This document shows positions 42,301 through 52,376 of a DNA stretch of 64,000 bases, one piece after another. The notes beneath the pieces were generated by a model. It saw only the letters and a list, made by a program, of their open reading frames with translations. It did not search any database and had not been told where the DNA came from. The stretch's first letter is position 1. Each line of letters begins with the position of its first letter. Origin of the DNA: G965207335 sp965222825. GTDB taxonomy: Bacteria; Pseudomonadota; Gammaproteobacteria; PS1; Pseudothioglobaceae. The DNA is taken from NCBI GenBank assembly GCA_965222825.1, contig OZ244964.1:558001-622000 (forward strand). Reading direction: 5' to 3'. A program made the translations under genes and the position numbers.

Positions 42301-43488
42301 TTTTATAGATGATGCTAAGCCTTGTTCTTGTAATTTACTAAATATAAATGGTTTAAATAACTCTAGTGCCATTTTTTTTGGCAATCCACATTGGTGTAAT
42401 TTTAAATATGGACCAACTACAATTACCGAACGCCCAGAATAATCTACTCGTTTACCTAATAAATTTTGACGAAAACGCCCTTGCTTGCCTTTTATCATAT
42501 CTGATATAGATTTTAATGGTCTATGGTTATTACCAACTACAGCCCTACCTCTGCGACCATTATCAATCAAAGAATCTACCGATTCTTGCAACATTCTTTT
42601 TTCATTTCTAATAATAATATCTGGAGCACCAAGTTCTAATAACCTTGCTAAACGATTATTTCTATTTATAACTCTTCTATATAAGTCGTTTAAATCACTT
42701 GTAGCAAAACGCCCACCATCTAATGGCACTAAAGGTCTTAAATCTGGTGGTAAAATAGGTATGACATTTAATATCATCCATTCTGGTTTATTGCCAGATT
42801 TAATAAGCGAATTGATTAGTTTTAATCTAGCATTTAATTTTTTTAGTTTTGTCTCAGACTTAGTGGCCTGAGACTCTTGTTTTAATTTTTCTAATTCTTT
42901 CTCTAAATTCATAGATTTAAGAATATCTTCTATTGCCTCAGCACCCATTTTTGCATCAAAAGCATCATCACCGTACTCATCTAGGGCATCAAAATACTCA
43001 TCTTCTAATAATAGGCTTTTATAAGCTAAATTAGAACTACCTATATCAGTTACTAGATATGCTTCAAAGTATAAAACTCGTTCTATATCTTTTAAAGTCA
43101 TATCTAATAATAAACCTAATCTTGATGGTAAAGATTTTAAATACCAAATATGAGATACAGGCACTGCTAGATTAATATGCCCCATTCTTTCTCTACGAAC
43201 CTTAGAGTGAGTTACATCTACACCACATTTTTCACAAACAACATTACGGTGTTTAATTCTTTTGTATTTACCACATAAACACTCAAAATCCTTAATAGGT
43301 CCAAAAATCTTAGCACAAAATAAGCCTTCTCTTTCTGGTTTGAAAGTGCGATAATTTATAGTCTCAGATTTTCGCACCTCACCAAAAGACCATGAGCGAA
43401 TCATATCAGGTGATGCAAGTCCTACTTTAATAGCATCAAAATCTTGGAATTTATTTTGCTGTTTATAAATTTTTAACAAATCTTTCAA
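39319..43488 (-). CDS. rpoC: RNA polymerase subunit beta'
   Basis: Largest catalytic subunit, 1389 aa. N-terminal zinc ribbon '[20 protein letters not shown]', the Mg-binding '[16 protein letters not shown]', the bridge-helix region ('[20 protein letters not shown]') and the second zinc site ('[13 protein letters not shown]'). Last gene of the ribosomal/polymerase operon, 54 bp after rpoB. Confidence 0.98.
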   Translation of the reverse strand: [1389 protein letters not shown]

Positions 43489-43542
43489 AACATTGTCTCC
43501 TTATTAAATAGCTATTTCTAATTTATAATAACCATCTCTAAA

Positions 43543-46500
43543 TTAATATTGTTCTAAATCAATATTAATACCTAGTGCTTTAATTTCTTTCATTAAAACA
43601 TTAAAAGATTCTGGCACTAAGGTATCAATAATATTTACACCATCAACAATATTTTTATATGTTTTTGCTCTTCCTGTTACATCGTCTGATTTCACAGTAA
43701 GCATTTCTCTTAAAGTATAAGCCGCACCATATGCTTCTAAGGCCCATACTTCCATTTCCCCAAATCTTTGTCCACCAAATTGAGCTTTACCACTTAGTGG
43801 TTGCTGAGTAACTAAACTATATGGACCTGTTGATCTAGCGTGCATCTTATCATCTACTAAATGGTTGAGTTTTAGCATATACATATAACCAACTGTTATT
43901 TTTCTATCAAATGCCTCGCCCGTTATGCCATCGTATAATGTTTCTTGCCCACTTTTAGGTAGTTCTGCTAATTCTAATAATGACTTAATATTGGCTTCTG
44001 AAATACCATTAAAAACAGGGGTTGCAACAGGCACACCGTCGCGTAAATTATTAGCTAGTTCTATTACCTCATCATCGTTTAAAGATTTTATATTTTCAAT
44101 TCTACCGTGGGCGTTATATATTTTGTCTAAAAATTCACGAATTTCAAGCACCATTTCAACTCGTTTAGCATCTAGCATTTGAGATATTTTTACTCCTAGA
44201 CCCTTAACCGCATAACCTAAATGAGTTTCTAAAACTTGACCAATATTCATTCTTGATGGCACGCCCAAAGGATTTAATACTACATCAATAATAGAACCAT
44301 CTGCTAAATAAGGCATATCTTCTATTGGAGATATTCTTGATATAACGCCTTTATTTCCATGCCTTCCTGCTATTTTATCGCCAACTTGTAATGATTTACG
44401 ACTTGCAACATAAACCTTTATCATTTTAATAACCCCCGGCGATAAATCAGCACTTTCTGCTAATTTAGCTTTTTCATTGATAAATAGTTGCTCGGATTCT
44501 TTTTTCTTAACACTAATTTGTGCTAGCATCATTGATATTTTTTTATTAACACTAGCATTTTCTACTTTTATTTCATTATATAAATCTTTGGTAAAATTTT
44601 TCAAAGTAGCCTTTGTTAATTTTTTACCTTTTGCCAGTTTGCCAAGAGATTTTTTAACAATATTGCCTTTGAGTTCTTCGTCAATACTATGATAAATATT
44701 ATCGCAAATGATATTTAATTCATCGTTTAAATCTTTGCTAATTTTATCTAGTCTTGCTTTATCTATGGCAATAGATCTATCATCTTTATCCACGCCTTCT
44801 CTATTGAATACTTGCACATCAATTACTACGCCAGACTTACCAGCACTCATACGCAATGAACTATCTTTTACATTGCTAGCTTTTTCACCAAAAATAGCTT
44901 TTAATAGTTTTTCTTCTGGACTTAATACTGATTCTGTTTTTGGAGTAACTTTACCTACTAAAATATCACCGCCTTTAACCCTAGCACTAACATAAACTAT
45001 ACCTGATGCATCCAATTTAGACAAAGATTGCTCGCTAACATTTGGCACATCTACGGTAATTTCCTCAGCACCTAATTTAGTGTCTCTTGCATATATAGTT
45101 AGTTCTTCAATATGAATACTTGTGTATCTATTATCTTTAATAACATTTTCTGATATTAAAATTGAATCCTCAAAGTTATAACCATTCCAAGGCATAAATG
45201 CTACACGCATATTTTGCCCTAGTGCTAGTTCTCCTAAATCAATAGATGGTCCATCTGCTATAACATCATTTGCTTCTACTTTATCGCCACAAGATACTAA
45301 TACTTTTTGATTAATACAAGTATTTTGATTAGAGCGACTATATTTAATTAAATTATAAATATCTACCCCTAAATTATCAATACCATCTTTTTTATTAGTT
45401 GAACGAATAACAATACGCCCAGCATCTACTTGCTCAACAATACCACTATTATTAGCAGTAACACATACCCTAGAATCAGTTGCTACTACTCGCTCAATAC
45501 CCGTTCCAACTAATGGTTTTTCTGCTTTTAACACTGGCACTGCTTGGCGTTGCATATTTGAGCCCATAAGTGCCCTGTTTGCATCATCGTGTTCTAAAAA
45601 TGGTATTAATGCTGCTGCCACTGATACTATTTGTTTTGATGATACATCAATCAATGTTACTTCATTGCTATTTACTAAAACAAATTCATTATTACGACGA
45701 CAAGATATTAGCTCGTCTGTTAGTTTATTATTTTTATCAATACTAGCATTTGCCTGTGCTATAGTATGCTTCAACTCATTAATTGCAGAAATATATACTA
45801 TTTTATTAGTTACAACGCCTTTTTTAACTACTATATATGGAGTTTCTAAAAAGCCATATTCATTGGTTGTTGCATAAACTGCCAAAGTATTTATCAAACC
45901 AATATTTGGACCCTCTGGGGTTTCAACAGGGCATAGGCGACCATAATGCGAAGGATGGACATCTCGAACCTCAAAACCAGCCCTATCACGAGTTAATCCA
46001 CCAGGACCTAATGCTGAAATACGGCGTTTATGTGTTACTCCTGATAAAGGATTAACTTGGTCCATAAACTGTGATAACTGACTTGAGCCAAAAAACTCTC
46101 TAATAGATAAAGATATAGGTTTAGAATTAATTAAATCTTGCGGTGTTAATTCGTCTGTTTCTGCTAAATTTAATCTTTCTTTTACTGCTTTTTCAACACG
46201 AATCAATCCTATTCTAAATTGATTTTCTAACATTTCACCTATGGATCTAATACGACGATTAGCCAAAGTATCTACATCATCAACACTATCATTACCATTT
46301 TTAATATTTATTAATTTTTTAATTGTCAATAAAATATCATTTTTAGTAAGTATTCTAGTATTTTCATCTTCTTTTGTATCTAAACGGCTATTAATTTTCA
46401 TTCGTCCAACTTTGGATAAATCATAACGAATGTGAGTAAAAAATAAATTATTAAATAATGTGTTCACCGCATCTATTGTTGCTGGCTCACCTGGTCTCAT

Positions 46501-47655
46501 TACATGATAAATATTAGTTCTTGCTTCTGTTGGAGTTTTAATTTCATCAATAGCTAAGGTTTTAGAGATATAATTACTACTACTTAATTCATTTATAGAT
46601 AGAATATTTAATTCTTTAATTTTTTTAGCAATTAAATCTGCTAATATTTCTTCGCTAATAGTAGTATTGCAAGGATATAAAATCTCTCCTGTTTCTTTAT
46701 CAACAATATCATTAGCAATAACTTTATTTAGCAAATAAGAATGCTCTATACTAAACTTTCCAATATTATGTTTTAGTATTAATTTAATGTGCTTGTGGTT
46801 TATTCTACGCCCTTTTAGGACAATAATATTCTTGCCTGCTTTAATATCAAACTCAGCAATACTATTTTGCAATTTATCAATAATAGTAAATAAGTCTATA
46901 CTTTTAGCCTTAATTTTAACTTTATTGGTTTCAAAAAATGTATCTAATATTTGTTCATGGCTCATATCCATTGCCATCAATAAAGCAGTGATTGGTAATT
47001 TTCTTCTACGGTCAATACGAACAAATAAATTATCATTATGATCAAATTCAAAATCTAACCATGAGCCACGATAAGGAATAATCCTTGATGAAAATAAAAC
47101 TTTACCAGAAGAATGAGTTTTACCTTTGTCATGCTCAAATATAACCCCAGGTGAGCGGTGTAATTGTGATACTACAACTCGCTCAGTGCCATTTATTACA
47201 AAAGTTCCAGTATAAGTCATAACTGGCAAATTACCTAAATAAACACTTTGTTCTTTTATGTCTTTTATTTTCCTTTTCTTCTTTAATGATGAGATATTTT
47301 TATCAAATAACACTAGTCTCAACAATACTCTTAGGGAAGCAGAATAAGTAATGCCTCTAAACTTACATTCTTCAATAGTAAATTTTGGCTCTGAAAGATC
47401 ATAACTTACATATTCTAACTCAGCATAATTATTAATTGCCGTAATAGGAAAAATAGAATTAAATACCGATTCTAAACCGCAATTTAAACGCTTTTCTCCT
47501 GCAATATTTTTTTGAATAAATTCGTCAAAAGACTTAATAAAAGTCTTTAATAAATCAGGCTCAGGTAAAATTTCATATTTAGTTCCAAAATTATTTCTAA
47601 TGCGTTTTTTTTCTGTAAATGAATAAGACATGTATTCCTCTGTAATATTGGACAA
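43543..47655 (-). CDS. rpoB: RNA polymerase subunit beta
   Basis: 1370 aa. The rifampicin-binding region is normal ('SSQLSQFMDQVNPLSGVTHK' and 'RRISALGPGGL'), followed by 'RDVHPSHYGRLCPVETPEGP'. Also 'GYNFEDSILISE', 'GRHGNKGVIS' and the C-terminal 'PYSLVTQQPLSGKAQFGGQR'. 27 bp after rplL and 54 bp before rpoC. Confidence 0.98.
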   Translation of the reverse strand: MSNITEEYMSYSFTEKKRIRNNFGTKYEILPEPDLLKTFIKSFDEFIQKNIAGEKRLNCGLESVFNSIFPITAINNYAELEYVSYDLSEPKFTIEECKFRGITYSASLRVLLRLVLFDKNISSLKKKRKIKDIKEQSVYLGNLPVMTYTGTFVINGTERVVVSQLHRSPGVIFEHDKGKTHSSGKVLFSSRIIPYRGSWLDFEFDHNDNLFVRIDRRRKLPITALLMAMDMSHEQILDTFFETNKVKIKAKSIDLFTIIDKLQNSIAEFDIKAGKNIIVLKGRRINHKHIKLILKHNIGKFSIEHSYLLNKVIANDIVDKETGEILYPCNTTISEEILADLIAKKIKELNILSINELSSSNYISKTLAIDEIKTPTEARTNIYHVMRPGEPATIDAVNTLFNNLFFTHIRYDLSKVGRMKINSRLDTKEDENTRILTKNDILLTIKKLINIKNGNDSVDDVDTLANRRIRSIGEMLENQFRIGLIRVEKAVKERLNLAETDELTPQDLINSKPISLSIREFFGSSQLSQFMDQVNPLSGVTHKRRISALGPGGLTRDRAGFEVRDVHPSHYGRLCPVETPEGPNIGLINTLAVYATTNEYGFLETPYIVVKKGVVTNKIVYISAINELKHTIAQANASIDKNNKLTDELISCRRNNEFVLVNSNEVTLIDVSSKQIVSVAAALIPFLEHDDANRALMGSNMQRQAVPVLKAEKPLVGTGIERVVATDSRVCVTANNSGIVEQVDAGRIVIRSTNKKDGIDNLGVDIYNLIKYSRSNQNTCINQKVLVSCGDKVEANDVIADGPSIDLGELALGQNMRVAFMPWNGYNFEDSILISENVIKDNRYTSIHIEELTIYARDTKLGAEEITVDVPNVSEQSLSKLDASGIVYVSARVKGGDILVGKVTPKTESVLSPEEKLLKAIFGEKASNVKDSSLRMSAGKSGVVIDVQVFNREGVDKDDRSIAIDKARLDKISKDLNDELNIICDNIYHSIDEELKGNIVKKSLGKLAKGKKLTKATLKNFTKDLYNEIKVENASVNKKISMMLAQISVKKKESEQLFINEKAKLAESADLSPGVIKMIKVYVASRKSLQVGDKIAGRHGNKGVISRISPIEDMPYLADGSIIDVVLNPLGVPSRMNIGQVLETHLGYAVKGLGVKISQMLDAKRVEMVLEIREFLDKIYNAHGRIENIKSLNDDEVIELANNLRDGVPVATPVFNGISEANIKSLLELAELPKSGQETLYDGITGEAFDRKITVGYMYMLKLNHLVDDKMHARSTGPYSLVTQQPLSGKAQFGGQRFGEMEVWALEAYGAAYTLREMLTVKSDDVTGRAKTYKNIVDGVNIIDTLVPESFNVLMKEIKALGINIDLEQY

Positions 47656-47682
47656 TAGTTAAAACTACTAATAAAATAAAGA

Positions 47683-48060
47683 TTATTTTAGTTCTATAGT
47701 TGCACCAGTTTCTTCTAACTCTTTTTTCATATTTTCAGCATCTTCTTTAGAAAGAGCTTCTTTTATTGTAGAAGGAGTGCTTTCAACTAAATCCTTAGCT
47801 TCTTTAAGTCCTAACCCTGTTATAGTTCTAACAGCCTTAATAACACTTACTTTTTTATCGCCAAAACTTGTTAAAATTACATTAAACTCTGATTGCTCTT
47901 GTGCACTGCTACTGGCATCATCATTTGCAGTAGCAGCAGCAGGGGCAGCAACAGCCGCTGCCGATACACCAAATTTTTCTTCCATTTTTGATACTAAATC
48001 AACAACATCCATAACTGACATTTCTGATATTGATGATAATATTTCTTCTTTAGTCGCCAT
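47683..48060 (-). CDS. rplL: Ribosomal protein L7/L12
   Basis: Start at ATG 48060 (MATKEEILSSISEM, 125 aa), which has AAGGAG just upstream; the longer frame to 48108 has no family match. The N-terminal dimerisation domain, an Ala-rich hinge ('AAAVAAPAAATANDDASS') and the C-terminal factor-binding domain ('TSFGDKKVSVIKAVRTITGL' then 'GLKEAKDLVEST') are seen. Confidence 0.97.
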   Translation of the reverse strand: MATKEEILSSISEMSVMDVVDLVSKMEEKFGVSAAAVAAPAAATANDDASSSAQEQSEFNVILTSFGDKKVSVIKAVRTITGLGLKEAKDLVESTPSTIKEALSKEDAENMKKELEETGATIELK

Positions 48061-48088
48061 AATATTTACTCCTTGTAATATAAAAATT

Positions 48089-48610
48089 TTATTGTTTTTG
48101 TTTAGCAATTGTCGCTAGTGTGCGAACTACTTTACTAGGGACTTCATTTAGCGTTCTTGTTAGTTTTTCAATAGGTGCAAGCATTAATGCCATTACTAAA
48201 CTAATTGCTTCATTCTTAGTAGGTAAAGTAGCAATTTGTTTTAGTTTAGTTATATCAATAAATTGACCTGTTACACCTAAACCAGTAACTACCAGAGCAC
48301 TATTACTTTCACTAAATTTATGAAATACCCTTGCAACTGCACCTGGGTCTTGTTTAGAAAAACCTAGTAATATATGTCCAGAAAGCATATGTTGAACACA
48401 TTCACAATCAGTTCCTGCAAACGCTCGTTTTGCTAGTGTATTTTTAACAACTCTAAGCGAAACTTGTGTTTGATTAGCTAATTGTCGTAATTCTGTCATT
48501 TTTGATACACTTAAACCGCTATACTTAGCAACACCAACAGCTACTGAGGTTTTTGCAACTTCATTTACCTCTTTGACAATTACTTTTTTGGCCTCAAGAT
48601 TAAGAGCCAT
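48089..48610 (-). CDS. rplJ: Ribosomal protein L10
   Basis: 173-aa stalk protein that binds L12 dimers via its C-terminal helix. Motifs: 'GLSVSKMTELR', 'RVVKNTLAKRAF', 'PGAVARVFHKF'. Co-transcribed with rplL (28 bp). A structured leader precedes it. Confidence 0.96.
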   Translation of the reverse strand: MALNLEAKKVIVKEVNEVAKTSVAVGVAKYSGLSVSKMTELRQLANQTQVSLRVVKNTLAKRAFAGTDCECVQHMLSGHILLGFSKQDPGAVARVFHKFSESNSALVVTGLGVTGQFIDITKLKQIATLPTKNEAISLVMALMLAPIEKLTRTLNEVPSKVVRTLATIAKQKQ

Positions 48611-48629
48611 ATTTTCTCCATTGTTTTTT

Positions 48630-48775
48630 ATGTAAATAAAAGAGTTATTACTAACTCTGCCACAGAGTAAATAGTTAATACTTATTACCCTCTACATAGG
48701 CATATAAACAATTAAGGTTTCCCGCCTATGGTCTTTGAGGTCATTTATTAGACGACCTAAAAATTATTTTTATTA
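48630..48775 (-). promoter_or_regulatory. L10 leader-like autoregulatory RNA upstream of rplJ
   Basis: The 178-nt gap between rplA and rplJ has conserved features of L10 leaders: CATAGGC (48724-48730, minus strand) pairs with GCCTATG (48695-48701), framed by AGACC, GGCGGGAAACC and GAGGG. Binding by the L10-L12 complex would repress rplJL. Boundaries are approximate. Confidence 0.6.
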
Positions 48776-48788
48776 TTTTGACTACTCT

Positions 48789-49487
48789 TTAGCCAACATT
48801 AGTTGAGGCAATATTAATATTGATACCAGCACCCATAGTGCTAGATATTGATATTTTTTTAAAATAAACTCCTTTCGATGCCTCAGGTTGAGATTTTTTT
48901 AAAGCATCTAACAAAGTGTTAATATTATCAACTAATTTACTATCTTCTAAGGATACATTACCAATACTTGCATGCACAATACCACCTTTATCAGCACGGT
49001 ATCTAACCTGTCCAAATTTAGCGTTTTTAACAGCAGTTACTACATCGATTGTTACTGTGCCTATCTTAGGATTAGGCATTAACCCCCTAGGACCTAATAA
49101 TTGCCCTAATTTACCAACTATACCCATAGCATCTGGAGAGGCAATGACTACATCATAATTAATATCACCGTCTTGCATAGTTTTAGCTAAGTCTTCCATA
49201 CCCACAGCATCAGCACCAGCAGCCAAAGCTTTATCGGCATTATCACCCCCAGTAAATACTGCTACTCTAATAGTTTTACCACTAGCATGCGGTAGCACAA
49301 CAGAGCCACGAACAACTTCATCAGACTTGGTAATATCAATTCCTAAATTAACATTTACATCTGCTGATTCTACAAATTTAGCCTTAGCACATTCTTTTAA
49401 TAAAACAACCGCATCAGATAAATTATATTTAGTTTGTGATGATATTTTTTCACGCAAAACTTTTTGTTGTTTAGATAATTTAGACAT
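48789..49487 (-). CDS. rplA: Ribosomal protein L1
   Basis: 232 aa, the family length. Motifs: 'SADVNVNLGIDITKSDEVVR', 'LPHASGKTIRVAVF', 'LGQLLGPRGLMPNPKIGTVT' and 'GQVRYRADKGGIVHASIG'. Adjacent to rplK (2-bp gap). In many bacteria L1 represses its own mRNA near rplK. Confidence 0.97.
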   Translation of the reverse strand: MSKLSKQQKVLREKISSQTKYNLSDAVVLLKECAKAKFVESADVNVNLGIDITKSDEVVRGSVVLPHASGKTIRVAVFTGGDNADKALAAGADAVGMEDLAKTMQDGDINYDVVIASPDAMGIVGKLGQLLGPRGLMPNPKIGTVTIDVVTAVKNAKFGQVRYRADKGGIVHASIGNVSLEDSKLVDNINTLLDALKKSQPEASKGVYFKKISISSTMGAGININIASTNVG

Positions 49488-49489
49488 TT

Positions 49490-49918
49490 CTAATCCTTTA
49501 GTGTTAAACCCATACTACGAGCAGTTCCAGCAATAATATTAACCGCTGCATCTAAATTATTAGTGTTTAAGTCTGGCATTTTAATATTTGCTATTTCTTC
49601 TAATTGAACTCTAGTAATACTACCAACTTTATCAATATTAGGCACACCACTACCTTTGGTAATTTTTGCTAATTTACGCAATAAAACAGCAGCTGGAGGT
49701 GTTTTGGTAATAAACGAAAAACTACGATCATTAAAAACACTAATAATAACAGGAATAGGCATACCTTTTTCTAAGGTTTGAGTTTGGGAATTAAACTGTT
49801 TACAAAAATCCATAATATTAATTCCATGTTGTCCTAATGCCGGACCAACAGGGGGAGATGGGTTTGCTTCGCCTGCTTTTACTTGTAATTTAATATATGT
49901 TTCTATTTTTTTTGCCAT
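49490..49918 (-). CDS. rplK: Ribosomal protein L11
   Basis: 142 aa. 'YIKLQVKAGEANPSPPVGPA', 'LGQHGINIMDFCKQFN', 'SFITKTPPAAVLLRKLA' and the rRNA-binding C-terminal part 'NIIAGTARSMGL'. Located between nusG and rplA as usual. Confidence 0.97.
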   Translation of the reverse strand: MAKKIETYIKLQVKAGEANPSPPVGPALGQHGINIMDFCKQFNSQTQTLEKGMPIPVIISVFNDRSFSFITKTPPAAVLLRKLAKITKGSGVPNIDKVGSITRVQLEEIANIKMPDLNTNNLDAAVNIIAGTARSMGLTLKD

Positions 49919-49959
49919 TTTTTTTAATTCCTTGTAAGTGCAATAATTTTATATAAAAA

Positions 49960-50493
49960 CTAAGTTTTTTCAACTTGATAAAATTCTAAAATAACAGGGG
50001 TTGTCCTGCCAAATATCAAAACTGATACTTGCATAGTGTTTTTTTCATAATTAACATTTTCTACCGTGGCACTAAATTCATTAAACGGACCATCAATAAT
50101 TAGCACTTCTTCGCCGGGTTTATACAATACTTTAGGTTTAGGTTTATCAACGCCTTCTTGAATTTTATTGATAATTTTATCCATTTCGCGTTTATGCACA
50201 GCCATAGGCTCAGAGCCGCTACCGCCTATAAAACCTGATACATTATTAATATTTTTAATTAATAGCCAATTTTTGTGAGTTAACTCCATTTTTATAAACA
50301 TATAACCGGGGAAAAATTTGCGTTCAGTATTTTTCTTTTGGCCATTTTTTAACTCTACCACGCTTTCTGTTGGAATTAGTATTTCATCAAAACTTTGCCT
50401 CAAACCCTCTCTTTCTATAATTTCTTCTATGGCTAATTTTATTTTAAACTCATAACCACTACGAGCATGGATTATATACCACTTTTTTGCCAT
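49960..50493 (-). CDS. nusG: Transcription factor NusG
   Basis: 177 aa from ATG 50493 (MAKKWYIIHARSGYE), the family start; the extra 11 codons upstream overlap secE and lack homology. NGN domain ('RKFFPGYMFIKMELTHKNWL') and C-terminal KOW ('PGEEVLIIDGPFNEFSATVE'). Confidence 0.96.
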   Translation of the reverse strand: MAKKWYIIHARSGYEFKIKLAIEEIIEREGLRQSFDEILIPTESVVELKNGQKKNTERKFFPGYMFIKMELTHKNWLLIKNINNVSGFIGGSGSEPMAVHKREMDKIINKIQEGVDKPKPKVLYKPGEEVLIIDGPFNEFSATVENVNYEKNTMQVSVLIFGRTTPVILEFYQVEKT

Positions 50494-50501
50494 TATATTT
50501 C

Positions 50502-50855
50502 CTAAATAATTTGTTGCACAAACCAAAGTAAAATACTATCTATCATCCATAAGAATATACTAATTATTATTACTACTATTATAATTGTAATAGTCATTTT
50601 TGTAGTTTCAGAGCGAGAAGGCCATACTACTTTTTTTAACTCTATTTTTGTTTGAATTATAAAATCATAAACTTTTTTGCCTTTTTCTGATCTAAGAAAA
50701 GTAAAAATAGATAGACCAACACCCAATAATAATAAAATAACCCTAACAATAAGTGCTTGTTCCAACAAGTAAAAACTACCAACACTTAATACCAAAATTA
50801 CTATTGCTAACAATAGCCAAAAACCACTATTATTACTGTCTTCCATATTAGCCAC
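50502..50855 (-). CDS. secE: Preprotein translocase subunit SecE
   Basis: 117 aa with three membrane helices as in E. coli (~12-30, ~35-50 and ~85-112) and the conserved cytosolic segment 'KIELKKVVWPSRSETTKMT'. Precedes nusG by 8 bp. Starts at ATG 50855 or the Met three codons later. Confidence 0.94.
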   Translation of the reverse strand: MANMEDSNNSGFWLLLAIVILVLSVGSFYLLEQALIVRVILLLLGVGLSIFTFLRSEKGKKVYDFIIQTKIELKKVVWPSRSETTKMTITIIIVVIIISIFLWMIDSILLWFVQQII

Positions 50856-50956
50856 AATTATTACCCTATAAAACTATATTCCATCTTTTATTACCTAGAT
50901 TAGCATTAGATTTGTGTTAAAAACAATAATATAATAATTTAACACAAAAATAAATA

Positions 50957-51031
50957 TGGCAGGCAAGGAGGGACTCGAACCCCCAACCAACGGTTTTGGA
51001 GACCGCCACTCTACCATTGAGCCACTTGCCT
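50957..51031 (-). tRNA. tRNA-Trp (CCA)
   Basis: Full cloverleaf on the minus strand: AGGCAAG acceptor pairs with CTTGCCT, anticodon loop 'CTCCAAA' (CCA), T-loop TTCGAGT, and encoded CCA (50957-50959). Sits between tuf and secE, a classical location. Confidence 0.95.
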
Positions 51032-51048
51032 AATCCCTCAGTTATTAA

Positions 51049-52239
51049 CTAATTAATAACCTTAACAACAACTCCAGCACCAACTGTTTTACCACCCTCA
51101 CGAATAGCAAATCTTAACCCTTCTTCCATAGCAATTGGTGCTAATAGTTCAACTATCATCTTAATATTATCACCTGGCATTACCATTTCTACGCCTTCTG
51201 GTAGCTCACAAGCACCAGTTACATCGGTTGTTCTAAAATAGAATTGTGGACGGTAATTACTAAAAAATGGTGTGTGTCTGCCACCTTCTTCTTTATTTAG
51301 AATATAAACTTCGGCTTCAAACTTAGTATGAGGGGTAATTGTCTTTGGTTTTGCTAATACTTGCCCTCTTTCTACTTCTTCGCGTTTTGTGCCTCTTAAT
51401 AACACACCAACATTATCACCTGCTTGTCCACTGTCTAATAATTTACGGAACATTTCTACGCCTGTGCAGGTAGTTGTTGTAGTTTTTTTAATACCAACAA
51501 TTTCAATATCGTCATTGACATTAATTATTCCTCTTTCAATACGCCCTGTTACCACTGTGCCACGACCTGATATTAAAAATACATCTTCAATTGGCATTAA
51601 GAATGGTTTTTCTATATCTCTTTTTGGTTCTGGAATGTAACTATCTAGTGCTGCAACTAATTTGACAATAGAGGCAGTGCCAATATCTGAACTATCACCT
51701 GCTAATGCTTTTAGTGCTGAGCCGTAAATAATAGGGGTATCATCACCTGGGAATTCGTATTCGTTTAATAATTCCCTAAGCTCCATTTCTACTAATTCTA
51801 CTAATTCTGGATCATCAACTTGGTCAGCTTTATTCATATAAACAACAATATATGGCACCCCTACTTGACGGGATAATAAAATGTGCTCTCTGGTTTGAGG
51901 CATAGGTCCATCTGCTGCTGAACAAACTAAAATAGCACCATCCATTTGGGCAGCACCTGTTATCATATTTTTAATATAATCAGCGTGCCCTGGACAATCT
52001 ACATGGGCGTAATGGCGTTTTTCACTTTCGTATTCAACATGTGCTGTTGAGATGGTAATGCCTCGCTCTTTTTCCTCAGGGGCATTGTCAATATCTGCAT
52101 AGTCTTTAAATTCACCACCTCTTGCTTCTGACATTACCTTTGTAAGTGCTGCTGTTAGGGTTGTTTTACCGTGGTCAACATGACCTATGGTGCCAACATT
52201 GATGTGGGGTTTGTTTCTTTCAAATTTTTCTTTTGCCAT
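51049..52239 (-). CDS. tuf: Elongation factor Tu
   Basis: 396 aa. G1 'GHVDHGKTTL', G3 'DCPGHADYIKNM', G4 'NKAD' and domains 2-3 ('RTVVTGRIERGIINV', 'ARSTGPYS'-free 'PHTKFEAEVYILNKEEGGRH'). G2 region 'ERGITISTAHVEYE'. Lies in the tRNA-tufB type locus. Confidence 0.98.
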   Translation of the reverse strand: MAKEKFERNKPHINVGTIGHVDHGKTTLTAALTKVMSEARGGEFKDYADIDNAPEEKERGITISTAHVEYESEKRHYAHVDCPGHADYIKNMITGAAQMDGAILVCSAADGPMPQTREHILLSRQVGVPYIVVYMNKADQVDDPELVELVEMELRELLNEYEFPGDDTPIIYGSALKALAGDSSDIGTASIVKLVAALDSYIPEPKRDIEKPFLMPIEDVFLISGRGTVVTGRIERGIINVNDDIEIVGIKKTTTTTCTGVEMFRKLLDSGQAGDNVGVLLRGTKREEVERGQVLAKPKTITPHTKFEAEVYILNKEEGGRHTPFFSNYRPQFYFRTTDVTGACELPEGVEMVMPGDNIKMIVELLAPIAMEEGLRFAIREGGKTVGAGVVVKVIN

Positions 52240-52272
52240 TTTTTGCCTCCTTTTCTAATAATATAAAAACAC

Positions 52273-52348
<76 letters not shown>

Positions 52349-52376
52349 ATATTATAACTGCCCTAGCTTTTCACCT